From Bacteroidota bacterium (GTDB lineage: Bacteria; Bacteroidota; Bacteroidia; Palsa-948), in the NCBI GenBank assembly GCA_016195025.1, contig JACQAL010000027.1, forward strand, positions 1-32,179: DNA of 32,179 nucleotides, given 5' to 3'. The position numbers were made by a program, and so were the translations under genes. This document shows positions 15,445 through 24,376 of the stretch, piece after piece. Numbering within the stretch: position 1 is the first letter of the stretch; each line of letters starts with the position of its first letter. Below the pieces are notes generated by a model. It was not told the origin of the DNA. It saw nothing but the letters and a program-made list of their open reading frames with translations, and searched no databases.

Positions 15445-16377
15445 ATGCGAAAAATTTTACTTCTAACATTATTGTTTTCTCTGATTGTATCTCTTGCCGA
15501 TGCGCAGCACAAGAGAAGGCGCGGGGGATTCTACAGAAAAAAACCTCCTTACCGTTATGAGTTAATCGGCTCGCTTGGCGTTACAAATTTTCTTGGCGAT
15601 TTGGGCGGAGCCGATCAAATCGGAACTCATGGCTTTAAAGATTTGGAATTTGTTTTGACTCGTCCTGCTGTAGGTGGAAGCATGCGCTGGAAAATGCAAC
15701 AATATTTTTCTGTAAAAGGAAATTTGTTCTGGGGAATTCTAAAAGGTGACGACAAACTTACCAAAGAACCATTTCGCAATAACAGAAACTTAAATTTCAA
15801 ATCAAACATTTTTGAATTAACCGGCCAGGTTGAATTTAATTTCATCAAAGAACAAAAGGGACATATCTACAAAATCAAAGGCGTAAGAGGAATGGCTCAC
15901 AAAGACCGGCAGATTTATTTATTCGCAGGAGGCGGGGGAGTTTATTTTAATCCCAAAGGAAAATATCTCGATGGAAAATGGTATGCACTTCAGCCGTTTG
16001 GCACCGAAGGGCAAGGACTGCCGGGAGAGAAAAAAAAATATGTGCGCATTACAAGTTTAGTTACTACAGGAGCAGGCGCCCGCTTTGCGTTGAACAGATA
16101 TTGGGGAGTTGGAATGGAATTAGGCATGCGCTGGAGTCATTCCGATTTTATGGATGATGTAAGTGATTCGTACCACACACAAGAAATAAAAGCAAACGGA
16201 GGAAGCCCTAAGGCAATTTATTTTGCCGACCCATCGCAAGCAAGCGGTCCATTGCCGGGTTCGGTTTGCGATGGCTGTCAGCGCGGAGATGTGCACCATA
16301 AAGATGCTTATATGTTCGCTGTATTTACTGTTGGATATAAAGTCATGTACCGCAAACGCTCCCGCTCCAAGTTTTAA
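15445..16377 (+). CDS. DUF6089-like outer-membrane beta-barrel protein
   Basis: 310 aa with a signal peptide (MRKILLLTLLFSLIVSLADAQ) and then a short very basic stretch (HKRRRGGFYRKK). The first strand YELIGSLGVTNFLGDLGGAD has the LGDLGG signature of DUF6089-type proteins; alternating strands follow (YLFAGGGGVYFNP, RYWGVGMELGMRW, YMFAVFTVGYKVMYR), ending in a basic tail. The family occurs throughout Bacteroidota as an outer-membrane barrel of unknown function. It is transcribed from its own -7 box downstream of the tRNA and overlaps the convergent queuosine-transporter gene by 4 bp (shared TTAA). Confidence 0.8.
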   Translation: MRKILLLTLLFSLIVSLADAQHKRRRGGFYRKKPPYRYELIGSLGVTNFLGDLGGADQIGTHGFKDLEFVLTRPAVGGSMRWKMQQYFSVKGNLFWGILKGDDKLTKEPFRNNRNLNFKSNIFELTGQVEFNFIKEQKGHIYKIKGVRGMAHKDRQIYLFAGGGGVYFNPKGKYLDGKWYALQPFGTEGQGLPGEKKKYVRITSLVTTGAGARFALNRYWGVGMELGMRWSHSDFMDDVSDSYHTQEIKANGGSPKAIYFADPSQASGPLPGSVCDGCQRGDVHHKDAYMFAVFTVGYKVMYRKRSRSKF

Positions 16378-17084
16378 TTTTTTTCGAGCGATTCTTCTGC
16401 GGCTTCTTCAATTTCTTTTTCCGATTCTTTTTCTCCCAAATATTTATCTATGAGAAAATGCCCCAGATAAATTAATGGCGTAAGCAGAATGGCAAGAATA
16501 AGTTTTCCGGAATAATTTGTAAAACCAACATTCAGAAAATTGGAAAAAGAAATTTTTCCCGGCATAAGAAATCCGATTCCCAGAACAATGAAAGAATCTA
16601 TCAACTGAGAAATCACGGTTGAACCTGTAGTGCGAAGCCATAAAAATTTTTCTTTCGTCAGCGCTCTGAAAAACCAGAATACAAACACATCCATAATTTG
16701 TGAAACCAAAAATGCAATAATACTCCCTACAATTATCCACATGGACTGTCCAAAAACAATATTGAATTCCTTATCCTGAACCGGAGAAAATGCAGCGGCA
16801 GGAACATTCATTCCTCCATAAAGAAGAAGGAAAGCATAGCCAATCAAGCACGCAGTAATAACCGACAATTTTCTCACTCCTTTTTTGCCGAAATACTCAT
16901 TAATTAAATCAGTAGAAATAAAAACAATTGGCCATGGCAGAATTCCCATGCTGAATGCAAAATGAAAATCAAAAATATTTATCTCTATGAGTTTGCCGCC
17001 AATCATTTCGGCAGTAATTGCGTTTGTCACAAAAAACATAGCAAGTACAACAAAAAGAATTTCTTTTCTGGAATTAAAAATCAT
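16374..17084 (-). CDS. yhhQ: Queuosine precursor transporter (VUT/YhhQ family)
   Basis: 236 aa with about six hydrophobic segments and an acidic C-terminal tail (EKESEKEIEEAAEE). Recognised from FVTNAITAEMIGGKLIEI at the N-terminus, WPIVFISTDLINEYFGKKGVRK, and RTTGSTVISQLIDSFIVLGIGF, the hallmark blocks of the YhhQ/VUT family. By family knowledge it imports queuosine precursors (preQ0/preQ1) for tRNA wobble modification. No preQ1 riboswitch is visible upstream. The ATG start is 32 bp from the divergent NUDIX gene. Confidence 0.88.
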   Translation of the reverse strand: MIFNSRKEILFVVLAMFFVTNAITAEMIGGKLIEINIFDFHFAFSMGILPWPIVFISTDLINEYFGKKGVRKLSVITACLIGYAFLLLYGGMNVPAAAFSPVQDKEFNIVFGQSMWIIVGSIIAFLVSQIMDVFVFWFFRALTKEKFLWLRTTGSTVISQLIDSFIVLGIGFLMPGKISFSNFLNVGFTNYSGKLILAILLTPLIYLGHFLIDKYLGEKESEKEIEEAAEESLEKN

Positions 17085-17100
17085 GCGGAAGATTGTTTTC

Positions 17101-17108
17101 TATTTTTG
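17101..17108 (+). promoter_or_regulatory. -7 box TATTTTTG for the NUDIX gene
   Basis: Exact TAnnTTTG, 8 nt before the ATG at 17117. Confidence 0.45.
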
Positions 17109-17116
17109 CTTAACAA

Positions 17117-17563
17117 ATGTATCCCATTTTCAATATTCGTGTTTACGGCTTGCTGATTAACGCTCACAACGAAGTGTTAGTAACCGATGAATTCCCTTTC
17201 GGAAAAGAGATGACAAAATTTCCCGGAGGAGGATTGCATTTTGGCGAAGGAACTATTGACTGCATCAAAAGGGAATTCAAGGAAGAACTCGGTTGCAAAA
17301 TAAAAGTGGAAAAACACTTTTACACAACAGATTATTTTCAACCATCTGCATTTCACAAAGACCATCAACTTCTCAGCATTTACTACAATATAAAAATTAT
17401 TTCTCCTATTAAACTTTCTATTTCGAAAAAGAAATTTGTTCTTGCGAAGAAAGAAGGTGCGCAATCTTTTCGGTGGATTTCCCTGTCAAAAATTTCAGAA
17501 AAAGATTTTACTTTCCCTGTTGATAAGAAAGTTGCGGAAATGCTGCGGAGTTATGAGGATTGA
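17117..17563 (+). CDS. NUDIX hydrolase
   Basis: 148 aa. The NUDIX box GX5EX7REUXEEXG is complete: GGLHFGE, seven residues, then REFKEELG. It hydrolyses a nucleoside diphosphate linked to another moiety; the substrate cannot be told from sequence. A C-terminal segment with FRWISLSKISEKDFTFPVD is the usual late strand and helix. The ATG follows a -7 box by 8 nt. The last 13 bp overlap the convergent hypothetical gene. Confidence 0.92.
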   Translation: MYPIFNIRVYGLLINAHNEVLVTDEFPFGKEMTKFPGGGLHFGEGTIDCIKREFKEELGCKIKVEKHFYTTDYFQPSAFHKDHQLLSIYYNIKIISPIKLSISKKKFVLAKKEGAQSFRWISLSKISEKDFTFPVDKKVAEMLRSYED

Positions 17564-18126
17564 GATAATTGCTTAACAACAAATTTTTCTACCACTTGGT
17601 ATAATTGCAGCGGGTTAAAAGTTCGCCAGGAAATTTCATTGAGTTTTTCTGATGAAAGAAAATATTGCAGAACATTTATTTTTTCAAATTCATTCAGCAC
17701 ATGATTTCTGAAACCGAGCAATGCAATCCATCCATCGGAATTATCTTCATTCCATTCTTCATAGTAGGATTCATCTGAATAATGAAAGTTGAGAATGTTT
17801 TCTCCTATGAGAATAAATTTTTTAATTCCGCTTCCCATTAACTTATCAATAATGTCGCGCTTTAAAAACATGATGTCATTGTGCAGGCAATAATTCCATT
17901 CACCAAGCATTTCAATGACGGCAAATTTTTCATCATAATCTGCAAAAAGAATTTTTATGAAAAGAGTTGGCGAACCGATTTCGTCCCACTGCGGATGAAT
18001 GCAATATCCGTAAATTGAATTGGTAAATTCAAACTCGCTGAATTCTCTTCCAAAAAATGGCGAACGTTCATCCTCTTCTGCGGAATATAAATTTCTCCAG
18101 TTAAAATGCGGTTCGATATCATGCAT
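17551..18126 (-). CDS. Conserved Bacteroidota hypothetical protein
   Basis: 191 aa, soluble, acidic, no signal peptide or membrane segment. Its text (NWRNLYSAEEDERSPFFGRE, IHPQWDEIGSPTLFIKILF, HNDIMFLKRDIIDKL, FILIGENILNFHYSD, YYEEW, DGWIALLGFRNHV) resembles an uncharacterised family that, from memory, is widespread and highly conserved in Bacteroidota, which suggests a cytoplasmic housekeeping role. The ATG at 18124-18126 gives MHDIEPHFNW. It is preceded by NamZ (stop 56 bp upstream) and overlaps the NUDIX gene tail to tail. No function is assigned. Confidence 0.85.
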   Translation of the reverse strand: MHDIEPHFNWRNLYSAEEDERSPFFGREFSEFEFTNSIYGYCIHPQWDEIGSPTLFIKILFADYDEKFAVIEMLGEWNYCLHNDIMFLKRDIIDKLMGSGIKKFILIGENILNFHYSDESYYEEWNEDNSDGWIALLGFRNHVLNEFEKINVLQYFLSSEKLNEISWRTFNPLQLYQVVEKFVVKQLSQSS

Positions 18127-18181
18127 GAGAATCTTCTTCTGAAATTTTCTCCTTAAAGATAATTATTTTTTCTCAGATTTT

Positions 18182-19390
18182 TTATTCAAAATCAGGATAG
18201 AGAAGATATTTTTTTCTAACCTCTTTAAATTTTTTCAATGCCAGTTCCCACGAAGCACGGATTTCTTCTTCCGTTTTTCCATCTATGATTTGCTTCTTGA
18301 GCGTTTCATTCCCCGCAAGGTTATTGAAATAGATATTGAAAAACTTTTCTTTCAAGGAACTTGTATTATAAAGATTCAAAATCCAAAAAAGATAAATTCT
18401 CTTGTAATATTTTACGTACATCTCGCCATAATTTGAAACATCATAACCCCAGCATAATTTATCTTTGTAAGGAGGATTTTCACTTGCATTCTGAATTGAT
18501 GCGGGAGTGAAAGCAAATGCAGTTCCCTTCATTTCAGGATAACCAAAAATCTGAAACGGCTTATCAGTTCCCCGCCCAACACTCACCATTGTTCCCTCAA
18601 ACAAACAAAGCGAAGGATATAAATAAACCGAAGACATATTCGGAAGATTGGGCGATGGTTTCACAGGAAGTTGATATAAATCATTGTGAGAATAATTTTC
18701 AATTGGAATCACCGTGAGATTGCATTGCACTCCGTTCGCCAGCCATTTTTCTCCGTTAATCATTTTTGCGTATTCACCAATTGTCATTCCGTAAACAATC
18801 GGAACAGGATGCAATCCGGAAAAAGATTTCCATTTTGATTCAAGCACCGGACCATCTATATAATATCCATTCGGATTCGGGCGGTCGAGAAGAATTAATT
18901 GTTTTTTATTTTCCGCACACGCTTCCATCACATAATGAAGCGTAGATAAATAAGTATAGAAGCGCGCGCCCACATCCTGCAAATCGAAAAGAACCACATC
19001 CACATCTTTCAAATCATCCGCCTTGGGTTTAAAATTTTTTCCATAGAGAGAAATCACCGGAAGTTTTGTCTGCTCGTCAATATTGTTTTTAAATTTTTCT
19101 CCGGCACCTTCATTTCCCCTGAACCCATGTTCAGGCGCAAAAATTTTTTTCACCTTTATTCCTGATTTCAGAAGTGTATCCACAAGGTGAGTGTTCTTAA
19201 CCAGCGAAGCGGGATGAGCGACCACCGCAATTCGTTTATCTTTTAACAAAGAAAAATAGTTGCCAGTTTGTTCGGCTCCAACTTTTAAATCGGCAGAGGT
19301 TTTATCCTGAAGTTTTATAGGAAGTGCAAATTGCGAAAAGCAGTAAACTGTAAACAATAGATAATACACAAAAGTCACATGAAATCGCAT
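18182..19390 (-). CDS. namZ: DUF1343 protein, NamZ-type exo-beta-N-acetylmuramidase
   Basis: 402 aa. Family blocks are VAHPASLVKNTHLVDTLL, FAPEHGFRGNEGAGE, VVLFDLQDVGARFYTYLSTL, LLDRPNPNG, GLHPVPIVYGMTIGEYA, PSPNLPNMSSVYLYPSLC and GRGTDKPFQIFG. Characterised DUF1343 enzymes (NamZ, GH171) release N-acetylmuramic acid from the non-reducing end of peptidoglycan fragments, so this probably acts in muropeptide turnover in the periplasm. A signal peptide (MRFHVTFVYYLLFTVYCFSQ) is present; its coding region is built from CTGTAAA-like heptads. It is divergent from the LolC/E-like gene with a 53-bp low-complexity gap. Confidence 0.9.
   Translation of the reverse strand: MRFHVTFVYYLLFTVYCFSQFALPIKLQDKTSADLKVGAEQTGNYFSLLKDKRIAVVAHPASLVKNTHLVDTLLKSGIKVKKIFAPEHGFRGNEGAGEKFKNNIDEQTKLPVISLYGKNFKPKADDLKDVDVVLFDLQDVGARFYTYLSTLHYVMEACAENKKQLILLDRPNPNGYYIDGPVLESKWKSFSGLHPVPIVYGMTIGEYAKMINGEKWLANGVQCNLTVIPIENYSHNDLYQLPVKPSPNLPNMSSVYLYPSLCLFEGTMVSVGRGTDKPFQIFGYPEMKGTAFAFTPASIQNASENPPYKDKLCWGYDVSNYGEMYVKYYKRIYLFWILNLYNTSSLKEKFFNIYFNNLAGNETLKKQIIDGKTEEEIRASWELALKKFKEVRKKYLLYPDFE
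19341..19368. repeat. Degenerate heptanucleotide repeat encoding part of the NamZ signal peptide
   Basis: Plus-strand units CAGTAAA, CTGTAAA, CAATAGA, TAATACA in 7-bp register. Read on the minus strand they give hydrophobic residues YYLLFTVYCF. Confidence 0.6.
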
Positions 19391-19396
19391 AGAGAA

Positions 19397-19440
19397 ATTT
19401 CTAAATTAGTACATTAGTAGAGATTAGTAATTTAGTAGGG
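19397..19440. repeat. ATTAGTA-rich divergent intergenic repeat
   Basis: The motif TTAGTA occurs four times in the NamZ/LolCE gap. AGATTAGTAATT (19421-19432) is identical to 654-665 before valS. Imperfect -7-like boxes TAATTTAG occur on both strands (19428-19435 plus, 19401-19408 minus), so the repeat may supply both promoters. Confidence 0.5.
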
Positions 19441-19443
19441 CAA

Positions 19444-20664
19444 ATGAACACGGAATTTTTCATTTCAAAAAAAATTATTTCGGGCAATAAAGGTTTTTCA
19501 AAACCAATTGTAAATATAGCCATTCTCGGAATTGCACTCGGCCTCATCGTGATGATTCTCACGCTTGCAATTGTAACAGGATTTCAAAAAGAAATCCGCG
19601 AGAAAGTAATTGGTTTCGGCTCGCATATTCAAATTACCAACTATGAAAATAATGAATCGTTCGAAAGTTCCAGCATTGACCGCAATCAACCTTTTCTTTC
19701 TGGGCTGAAAAAAAATTCTTCCATAAAGCACATACAAAGTTTTGCAACCAAAGCAGGAATCATAAAAACAAAAGATGAACTGCAGGGAGTGATTGTAAAA
19801 GGAATCGGCAGCGATTTCGACTGGGAATTTTTCAAAAAAAATATTGTGGAAGGGGAACTATTCGCAGTTTCTGATTCGGTAAAGTCAGATAAAATTCTGA
19901 TTTCAAAATTTCATAAAGAAAAATTAAAACTGAAACTGAATGATACCATTGTCATTTACTTCATCGAAAATCAGCAGCAGCGCGCGAGAAAATTTTCTAT
20001 CAGCGGAATTTATTCTACCGGGCTTGGCGATATGTTTGACCAAGTATATGTGATTGCGGATATCGCGCATATTCAGAAATTAAATAACTGGAACCAAAAC
20101 CAAGTTGCGGGGTTTGAAGTTTTGCTGAATGACTATGAAAAATTAGATGCTACCACCGAATATGTAAATGAAACTATCGGTTATAATTTTCTCGCCAGAA
20201 GCATTAAAGACCTCAACCGCCAGATTTTTTCATGGCTCGATGCGCAGGATATCAATGCAGTGGTTGTAATTATGCTTATGGCTTTGGTTGCTGCCATTAA
20301 TATGATTTCCGCATTGCTTGTTCTCATTCTCGAACGAACAAATATGATTGGCATCTTAAAAGCGCTCGGCATGGCAAACCGGAATGTGCGGAAAATTTTT
20401 CTTTACAATGCAGGTTTTTTAATCGGAAGAGGGTTGCTTTTGGGAAATATCATTGGAATTTCTTTTTGCCTTCTGCAAAAATATTTTCACCTGATTCCAC
20501 TCGATGAAAGAACATATTATCTTTCTTACATTCCAATTAATCTGAATTTACTTCATGTATTATTATTGAATGTGGGAACATTCATCGTTTGCTTTATAAT
20601 GTTGCTTCTACCTTCCTACATTATCACTTACATTACTCCAGTAAAGGCGATGCGCTTTACTTAA
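19444..20664 (+). CDS. LolC/LolE-type ABC transporter permease (FtsX family)
   Basis: 406 aa with the MacB/LolE topology: one N-terminal transmembrane helix (about residues 22-46, VNIAILGIALGLIVMILTLAI), a large periplasmic domain to about 270, then three helices (AINMISALLVLILERTNMIG, the block after RKIFLYN, and a last one ending PSYIITYITPVKAMRFT). The coupling segment ILERTNMIGILKALGM contacts the ATPase in this family. It is expected to take part in releasing lipoproteins from the inner membrane to LolA; the LolD ATPase gene is not in the window. It ends in a 4-bp TTAA overlap with the convergent glycan operon. Confidence 0.88.
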   Translation: MNTEFFISKKIISGNKGFSKPIVNIAILGIALGLIVMILTLAIVTGFQKEIREKVIGFGSHIQITNYENNESFESSSIDRNQPFLSGLKKNSSIKHIQSFATKAGIIKTKDELQGVIVKGIGSDFDWEFFKKNIVEGELFAVSDSVKSDKILISKFHKEKLKLKLNDTIVIYFIENQQQRARKFSISGIYSTGLGDMFDQVYVIADIAHIQKLNNWNQNQVAGFEVLLNDYEKLDATTEYVNETIGYNFLARSIKDLNRQIFSWLDAQDINAVVVIMLMALVAAINMISALLVLILERTNMIGILKALGMANRNVRKIFLYNAGFLIGRGLLLGNIIGISFCLLQKYFHLIPLDERTYYLSYIPINLNLLHVLLLNVGTFIVCFIMLLLPSYIITYITPVKAMRFT

Positions 20665-22118
20665 ATTTTATTTGGAATTTTTCTTCCGCCTTCATCTGTT
20701 CGTTCACCGCTTTCAATATATTCTGCATCCTGATTTACTTTCCACACATCAAATAATTCCTTTCCTGCAATAATATTTTTTGCCGCAAGCATGGCAGTCA
20801 TCATGCTGTGGTCTTGATTATTGTATTTATGCATTCCGTTTCGCCCTATAAGATACAAGCCCGGATATTTTTTTAAAGTATTTTTTATTATTTCAATATT
20901 GTCTTTATAATTTTTATCATAGACAGGATATGCTTTTTGCTGGCGAACAACACATGCATCTAAAATATCTTCTTCTCTTGCCAATCCAATCTGCATTAAT
21001 TCTTTTTTTGCAAGCGAAATCAAATCAGCATCAGAACTATTCCATAAATTATCTCCTTCGAAACAAAAATATTCCATGCTGTAGCAAGTAGTGGATTCAT
21101 CGGGAATCATATAAGGACTCCATGCTTTGAAATTCTGAATGCGTCCGACTTTCACCTGCGAATCGTGAATATAAATCCAGTTGTCGGTAAATTTTTTCCT
21201 GTCTTTCAAAATGAAAACTACTGTTAAAAAATCACGATGGTTTAATTGTCTTGCCGCAACAACTGCGTCTTCTGGAAAAAAAGGAAAAATATTTGGAATA
21301 AGTTCCCGAATCGGAGCGGATGAAAGAACATAATCAAAATCTTTTTCGTTTTCGCCATTAGAAAGAGCAGCGCTCCATTTATTTTTTTCATAGTTCAATT
21401 TTGTGACAGCAGCGTTCATTTTTATTTCTGCCCCAAAAGATTTTGCTTTCTCTGCACAAACTTTCCACATTTGCCCGGGACCATATTTCGGATAGCGAAA
21501 GGAATCAATAAGAGTTTTTATAATTGCATTTTTATCGTTAGAATTTTTTGCGGGAAATAAAGCATTTAAAATTGCGCTGCTTAGTGAAAGCCCTTTGATT
21601 CGCTGTGCTGCCCAGTCAGCAGAAATTTCTTTGCAGGAAATGCCCCAGACCTTTTCCGTATATGTTTTAAAAAAAATCCGGTATAATCTTTTTCCGAATT
21701 GGTTACATACCCATTCTTCAAAGTTTGTTGGATTTTCATAGGGGAAAATTTTTATCTGCACATAACTAAGCACACAAAGAAAAGATTCCCATAAACCAAG
21801 ATTCGGAAGCGCTTCTTTTGCAATTAATGGATAAGTGAAAAACTTTTTGTTGTAATAAATTTTAGAACTTCTTTTTCGCTCGAGCATTTCATTGCCTAAA
21901 ATTTCTGTCCAGAAATCTTCTACTTCACTACTCTTCGAAAAAAAACGATGTCCTCCAATATCGAAATGGTAACCTTTGTAAGTTTCCGTTCGTGAAATTC
22001 CGCCAACATACTGCGGATTTTTTTCAAGCACAATTACTGATTGTCCTGCTTTTCCTAAAATATATGCCGCTGTTAATCCTGCCGGGCCGGCACCGATGAT
22101 GAGAACTCTTTTTGACAC
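20661..22118 (-). CDS. FAD-dependent oxidoreductase, UDP-galactopyranose mutase-like
   Basis: 485 aa. Rossmann FAD site VLIIGAGPAGLTAAYILG (GxGxxG at 9-14) with ELEKN-type ribose ligand (VLEKNPQYVGG), then GYHFDIGGHRFFSK, a UGM/protoporphyrinogen-oxidase-type mark. The C-terminal FAD contact is LYLIGRNGMHKYNNQDHSMMTA. It belongs to the amine-oxidase/UGM-like flavoproteins common in polysaccharide clusters; a sugar ring mutase or redox modification of a polyprenyl-linked sugar is plausible but unproven. The start is GTG (22116-22118), one base after the stop of the GT-C gene. It is the last gene of the glycan operon. Confidence 0.85.
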   Translation of the reverse strand: MSKRVLIIGAGPAGLTAAYILGKAGQSVIVLEKNPQYVGGISRTETYKGYHFDIGGHRFFSKSSEVEDFWTEILGNEMLERKRSSKIYYNKKFFTYPLIAKEALPNLGLWESFLCVLSYVQIKIFPYENPTNFEEWVCNQFGKRLYRIFFKTYTEKVWGISCKEISADWAAQRIKGLSLSSAILNALFPAKNSNDKNAIIKTLIDSFRYPKYGPGQMWKVCAEKAKSFGAEIKMNAAVTKLNYEKNKWSAALSNGENEKDFDYVLSSAPIRELIPNIFPFFPEDAVVAARQLNHRDFLTVVFILKDRKKFTDNWIYIHDSQVKVGRIQNFKAWSPYMIPDESTTCYSMEYFCFEGDNLWNSSDADLISLAKKELMQIGLAREEDILDACVVRQQKAYPVYDKNYKDNIEIIKNTLKKYPGLYLIGRNGMHKYNNQDHSMMTAMLAAKNIIAGKELFDVWKVNQDAEYIESGERTDEGGRKIPNKI

Positions 22119-22119
22119 G

Positions 22120-24375
22120 TTAAGAAGTTGCTTTCTTCAGTAAATCATCGGTGAGATTAATGCCGCGGGCGCGAATATCATTCGGAGAAACACCTTTCTT
22201 TAAAACAATCTTCAAATTATTCAGCAAACAATTTTCGTCTTTTTTATTCTGACATAAAATCATAAGGTTCAAATATCCCTGAACAAAATTGGGATTGAGT
22301 TGAATTGTTTTATTCCACAATTCTTCCGCTTTATTCATATCTTTTTTGAAATTCAGATAACAAATGCCGAGATCGCTGTACGCGTCCAGATTATTCGGAT
22401 TAAGCTCAATTGTTTTTTCCCATGCCCACATTGCTGAATCACTTTTTAGTTGCTGGTAGAAAATCATTCCGAGTTGAAAGTATGCCTCATCGTTTTTCAA
22501 ATTCAAATCAATTTCTTTTTGAAATTCTCTTTTTGCTTGGTCTAAATTATTTTTTTTCATAAACAGCAATCCTCTGCAATTATGAAAACCATTATACGGT
22601 TTCTCTGTTGCATTACTTTCTATTTTAGCAAGAACTTTTTCGCAATCATCTAACTTATTTTGCTGTAGCAATCCGTTTGCAAGTGAAATATAATTCATCA
22701 TGCGCCCATCTGTTAATGGCGTATCATTTGCTAAATCCCTATTCAAATCAAATTTATGTGCAAGGAAAACTGAAAAATTTTCATCCGCAACAATGCTTCC
22801 TTTAAAATCAGCAAGGTGAGAAAAGTAAATGTCGCCAATCATGGACGTATTTAAATCAAAATTGAGAACCACAAGAGTAGTGTCATTGATCTTTGAAATC
22901 CTTGAAAGCATACGATTCATTGCCTGATTAATATCAGTTGTATAATTCTTCTTTGTCCATATAGGAAAAGTGCTCGTTGTATCTCTTTCGGGATAATAGA
23001 AAGGTTTACGGGTGAATGCAGAAATGGGTGATATAGCATAATCAATAAATCCGGCAGCCGAAAATCGCTGAAGATTCTTTTCTACAATAAACTTTCCAGT
23101 TCTCTCAACAGAAGAAAAATCGTTTACAAAATCCTTACAGAACGCAACTCCGGCTGCAAATACATTTACGGATAAAAAGAAAGCCATCACCTGGTTTTGA
23201 TATTTCTGAATATTCATTTGTTCATTCCATTTCGTTAGTAGAGGGATTGTGACTTTTTTCTTCTCGGGAAAATATTTCAAAAGCCAAAAAGAAATAATAA
23301 AAACTATAAAAAGAAATCCATGGTATCGCGTACCATTGATATAAAAAATAGAAGGATTCAGATAAGAGAAAAATAAAATTCCAAAAGTTCCCGCTGTGTA
23401 AAACAAAAGGACGGTTGTCTTTTTTGAAAAAAGTAAAACGCTGTAAATCAAAAAAACAAGCGAACAGACGGTGAGAAAATTTTTTGTTCCTGTGCCAATG
23501 TCACCTTTATTTATAAAATTAGAATTCCAGAAATGCACTTCCGATAAATCGGGAATTGGAATAAATCCTGACCACACACGCCTGAGTATTTCGAAGGCTC
23601 GATTAAAATCCACACTCACATACCATTCCGTATTGTACACGCTGTCCGGAGGAGGAGAAATTGATTTCATTGCCACCCAGATTGAAAAAAGAATAATAGC
23701 CACCGCCCATCCGGTATATTTTATTTTTATTTTTTTCTTTCCATCCTGCATTTCATCAAAATAATAATTGGCGAGAATAAAAATCAGAAGAGAAATAGAA
23801 AGAATGGCTCCGAAACCACCTGTTGCATTGGCAAGAAAAAAAATCACAATGGCAAGTGGAATATTTACATTCCAATATTTCCTGTATAAAGCACAGAATA
23901 AAAAAAGAAAGAAAATGGTGAGCGAGTATCCCCGACTGATGATTCCATATTCGTAAACGATATAATATCCCGCACAGAAAAGTAATTTCTGTAATAAATT
24001 AAAAGGGGCATAGCGAAGAAAAATATATACGGAACCAATTGCAATACACGTATGAGCAATCTGAACAATCACAGGATTAAGAGAAATCTTGCTGAGAAAA
24101 TGAAGAATCAAATACCAGATGTATGGGTTCGAACCCATTTTCATGTTATGAAAAAAATCTGAAAGTGATTGGCTGAAACTTCCGATGAGCCATGGCTCTA
24201 TTTCATCCCGCCACATTTCATGTCTGGATATTCCGAGCAAAACAATGGCAGAGTAAAAAATGAGTATCAAAAAAAGATACAAAGCATTTTTATTTCCTGC
24301 CTCAGGAAAAATTTTGTTGAAAAAATTATTTTTTGTTTCCGGTATAGGAACTGGAGTATTTCCTTTGCTCTTCAT
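22120..24375 (-). CDS. GT-C fold membrane glycosyltransferase with C-terminal TPR domain
   Basis: 751 aa. About 10-12 transmembrane segments fill residues ~30-430. The first periplasmic loop carries RHEMWRDEIEPW, the acidic motif (Asp57-Glu58) expected for GT-C enzymes that use polyprenyl-phosphate sugars. A soluble middle part is followed by TPR-like repeats (about 600-705: AYFQLGMIFYQ, AWEKTIELNPNNLDAYSDLG, WNKTIQLNPNFVQGYLNL). By family knowledge it transfers a sugar from a lipid carrier on the outer face of the inner membrane, and TPRs usually recruit partner proteins. The DPM1-like gene two positions upstream would supply the lipid-linked donor. Gaps to both neighbours are 1 bp. Confidence 0.85.
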   Translation of the reverse strand: MKSKGNTPVPIPETKNNFFNKIFPEAGNKNALYLFLILIFYSAIVLLGISRHEMWRDEIEPWLIGSFSQSLSDFFHNMKMGSNPYIWYLILHFLSKISLNPVIVQIAHTCIAIGSVYIFLRYAPFNLLQKLLFCAGYYIVYEYGIISRGYSLTIFFLFLFCALYRKYWNVNIPLAIVIFFLANATGGFGAILSISLLIFILANYYFDEMQDGKKKIKIKYTGWAVAIILFSIWVAMKSISPPPDSVYNTEWYVSVDFNRAFEILRRVWSGFIPIPDLSEVHFWNSNFINKGDIGTGTKNFLTVCSLVFLIYSVLLFSKKTTVLLFYTAGTFGILFFSYLNPSIFYINGTRYHGFLFIVFIISFWLLKYFPEKKKVTIPLLTKWNEQMNIQKYQNQVMAFFLSVNVFAAGVAFCKDFVNDFSSVERTGKFIVEKNLQRFSAAGFIDYAISPISAFTRKPFYYPERDTTSTFPIWTKKNYTTDINQAMNRMLSRISKINDTTLVVLNFDLNTSMIGDIYFSHLADFKGSIVADENFSVFLAHKFDLNRDLANDTPLTDGRMMNYISLANGLLQQNKLDDCEKVLAKIESNATEKPYNGFHNCRGLLFMKKNNLDQAKREFQKEIDLNLKNDEAYFQLGMIFYQQLKSDSAMWAWEKTIELNPNNLDAYSDLGICYLNFKKDMNKAEELWNKTIQLNPNFVQGYLNLMILCQNKKDENCLLNNLKIVLKKGVSPNDIRARGINLTDDLLKKATS

Positions 24376-24376
24376 T

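Noticed and set aside
16940-17116. preQ1 riboswitch upstream of the queuosine-precursor transporter
   Set aside because: The 32-bp divergent gap is too short and no preQ1 pseudoknot pattern is visible.
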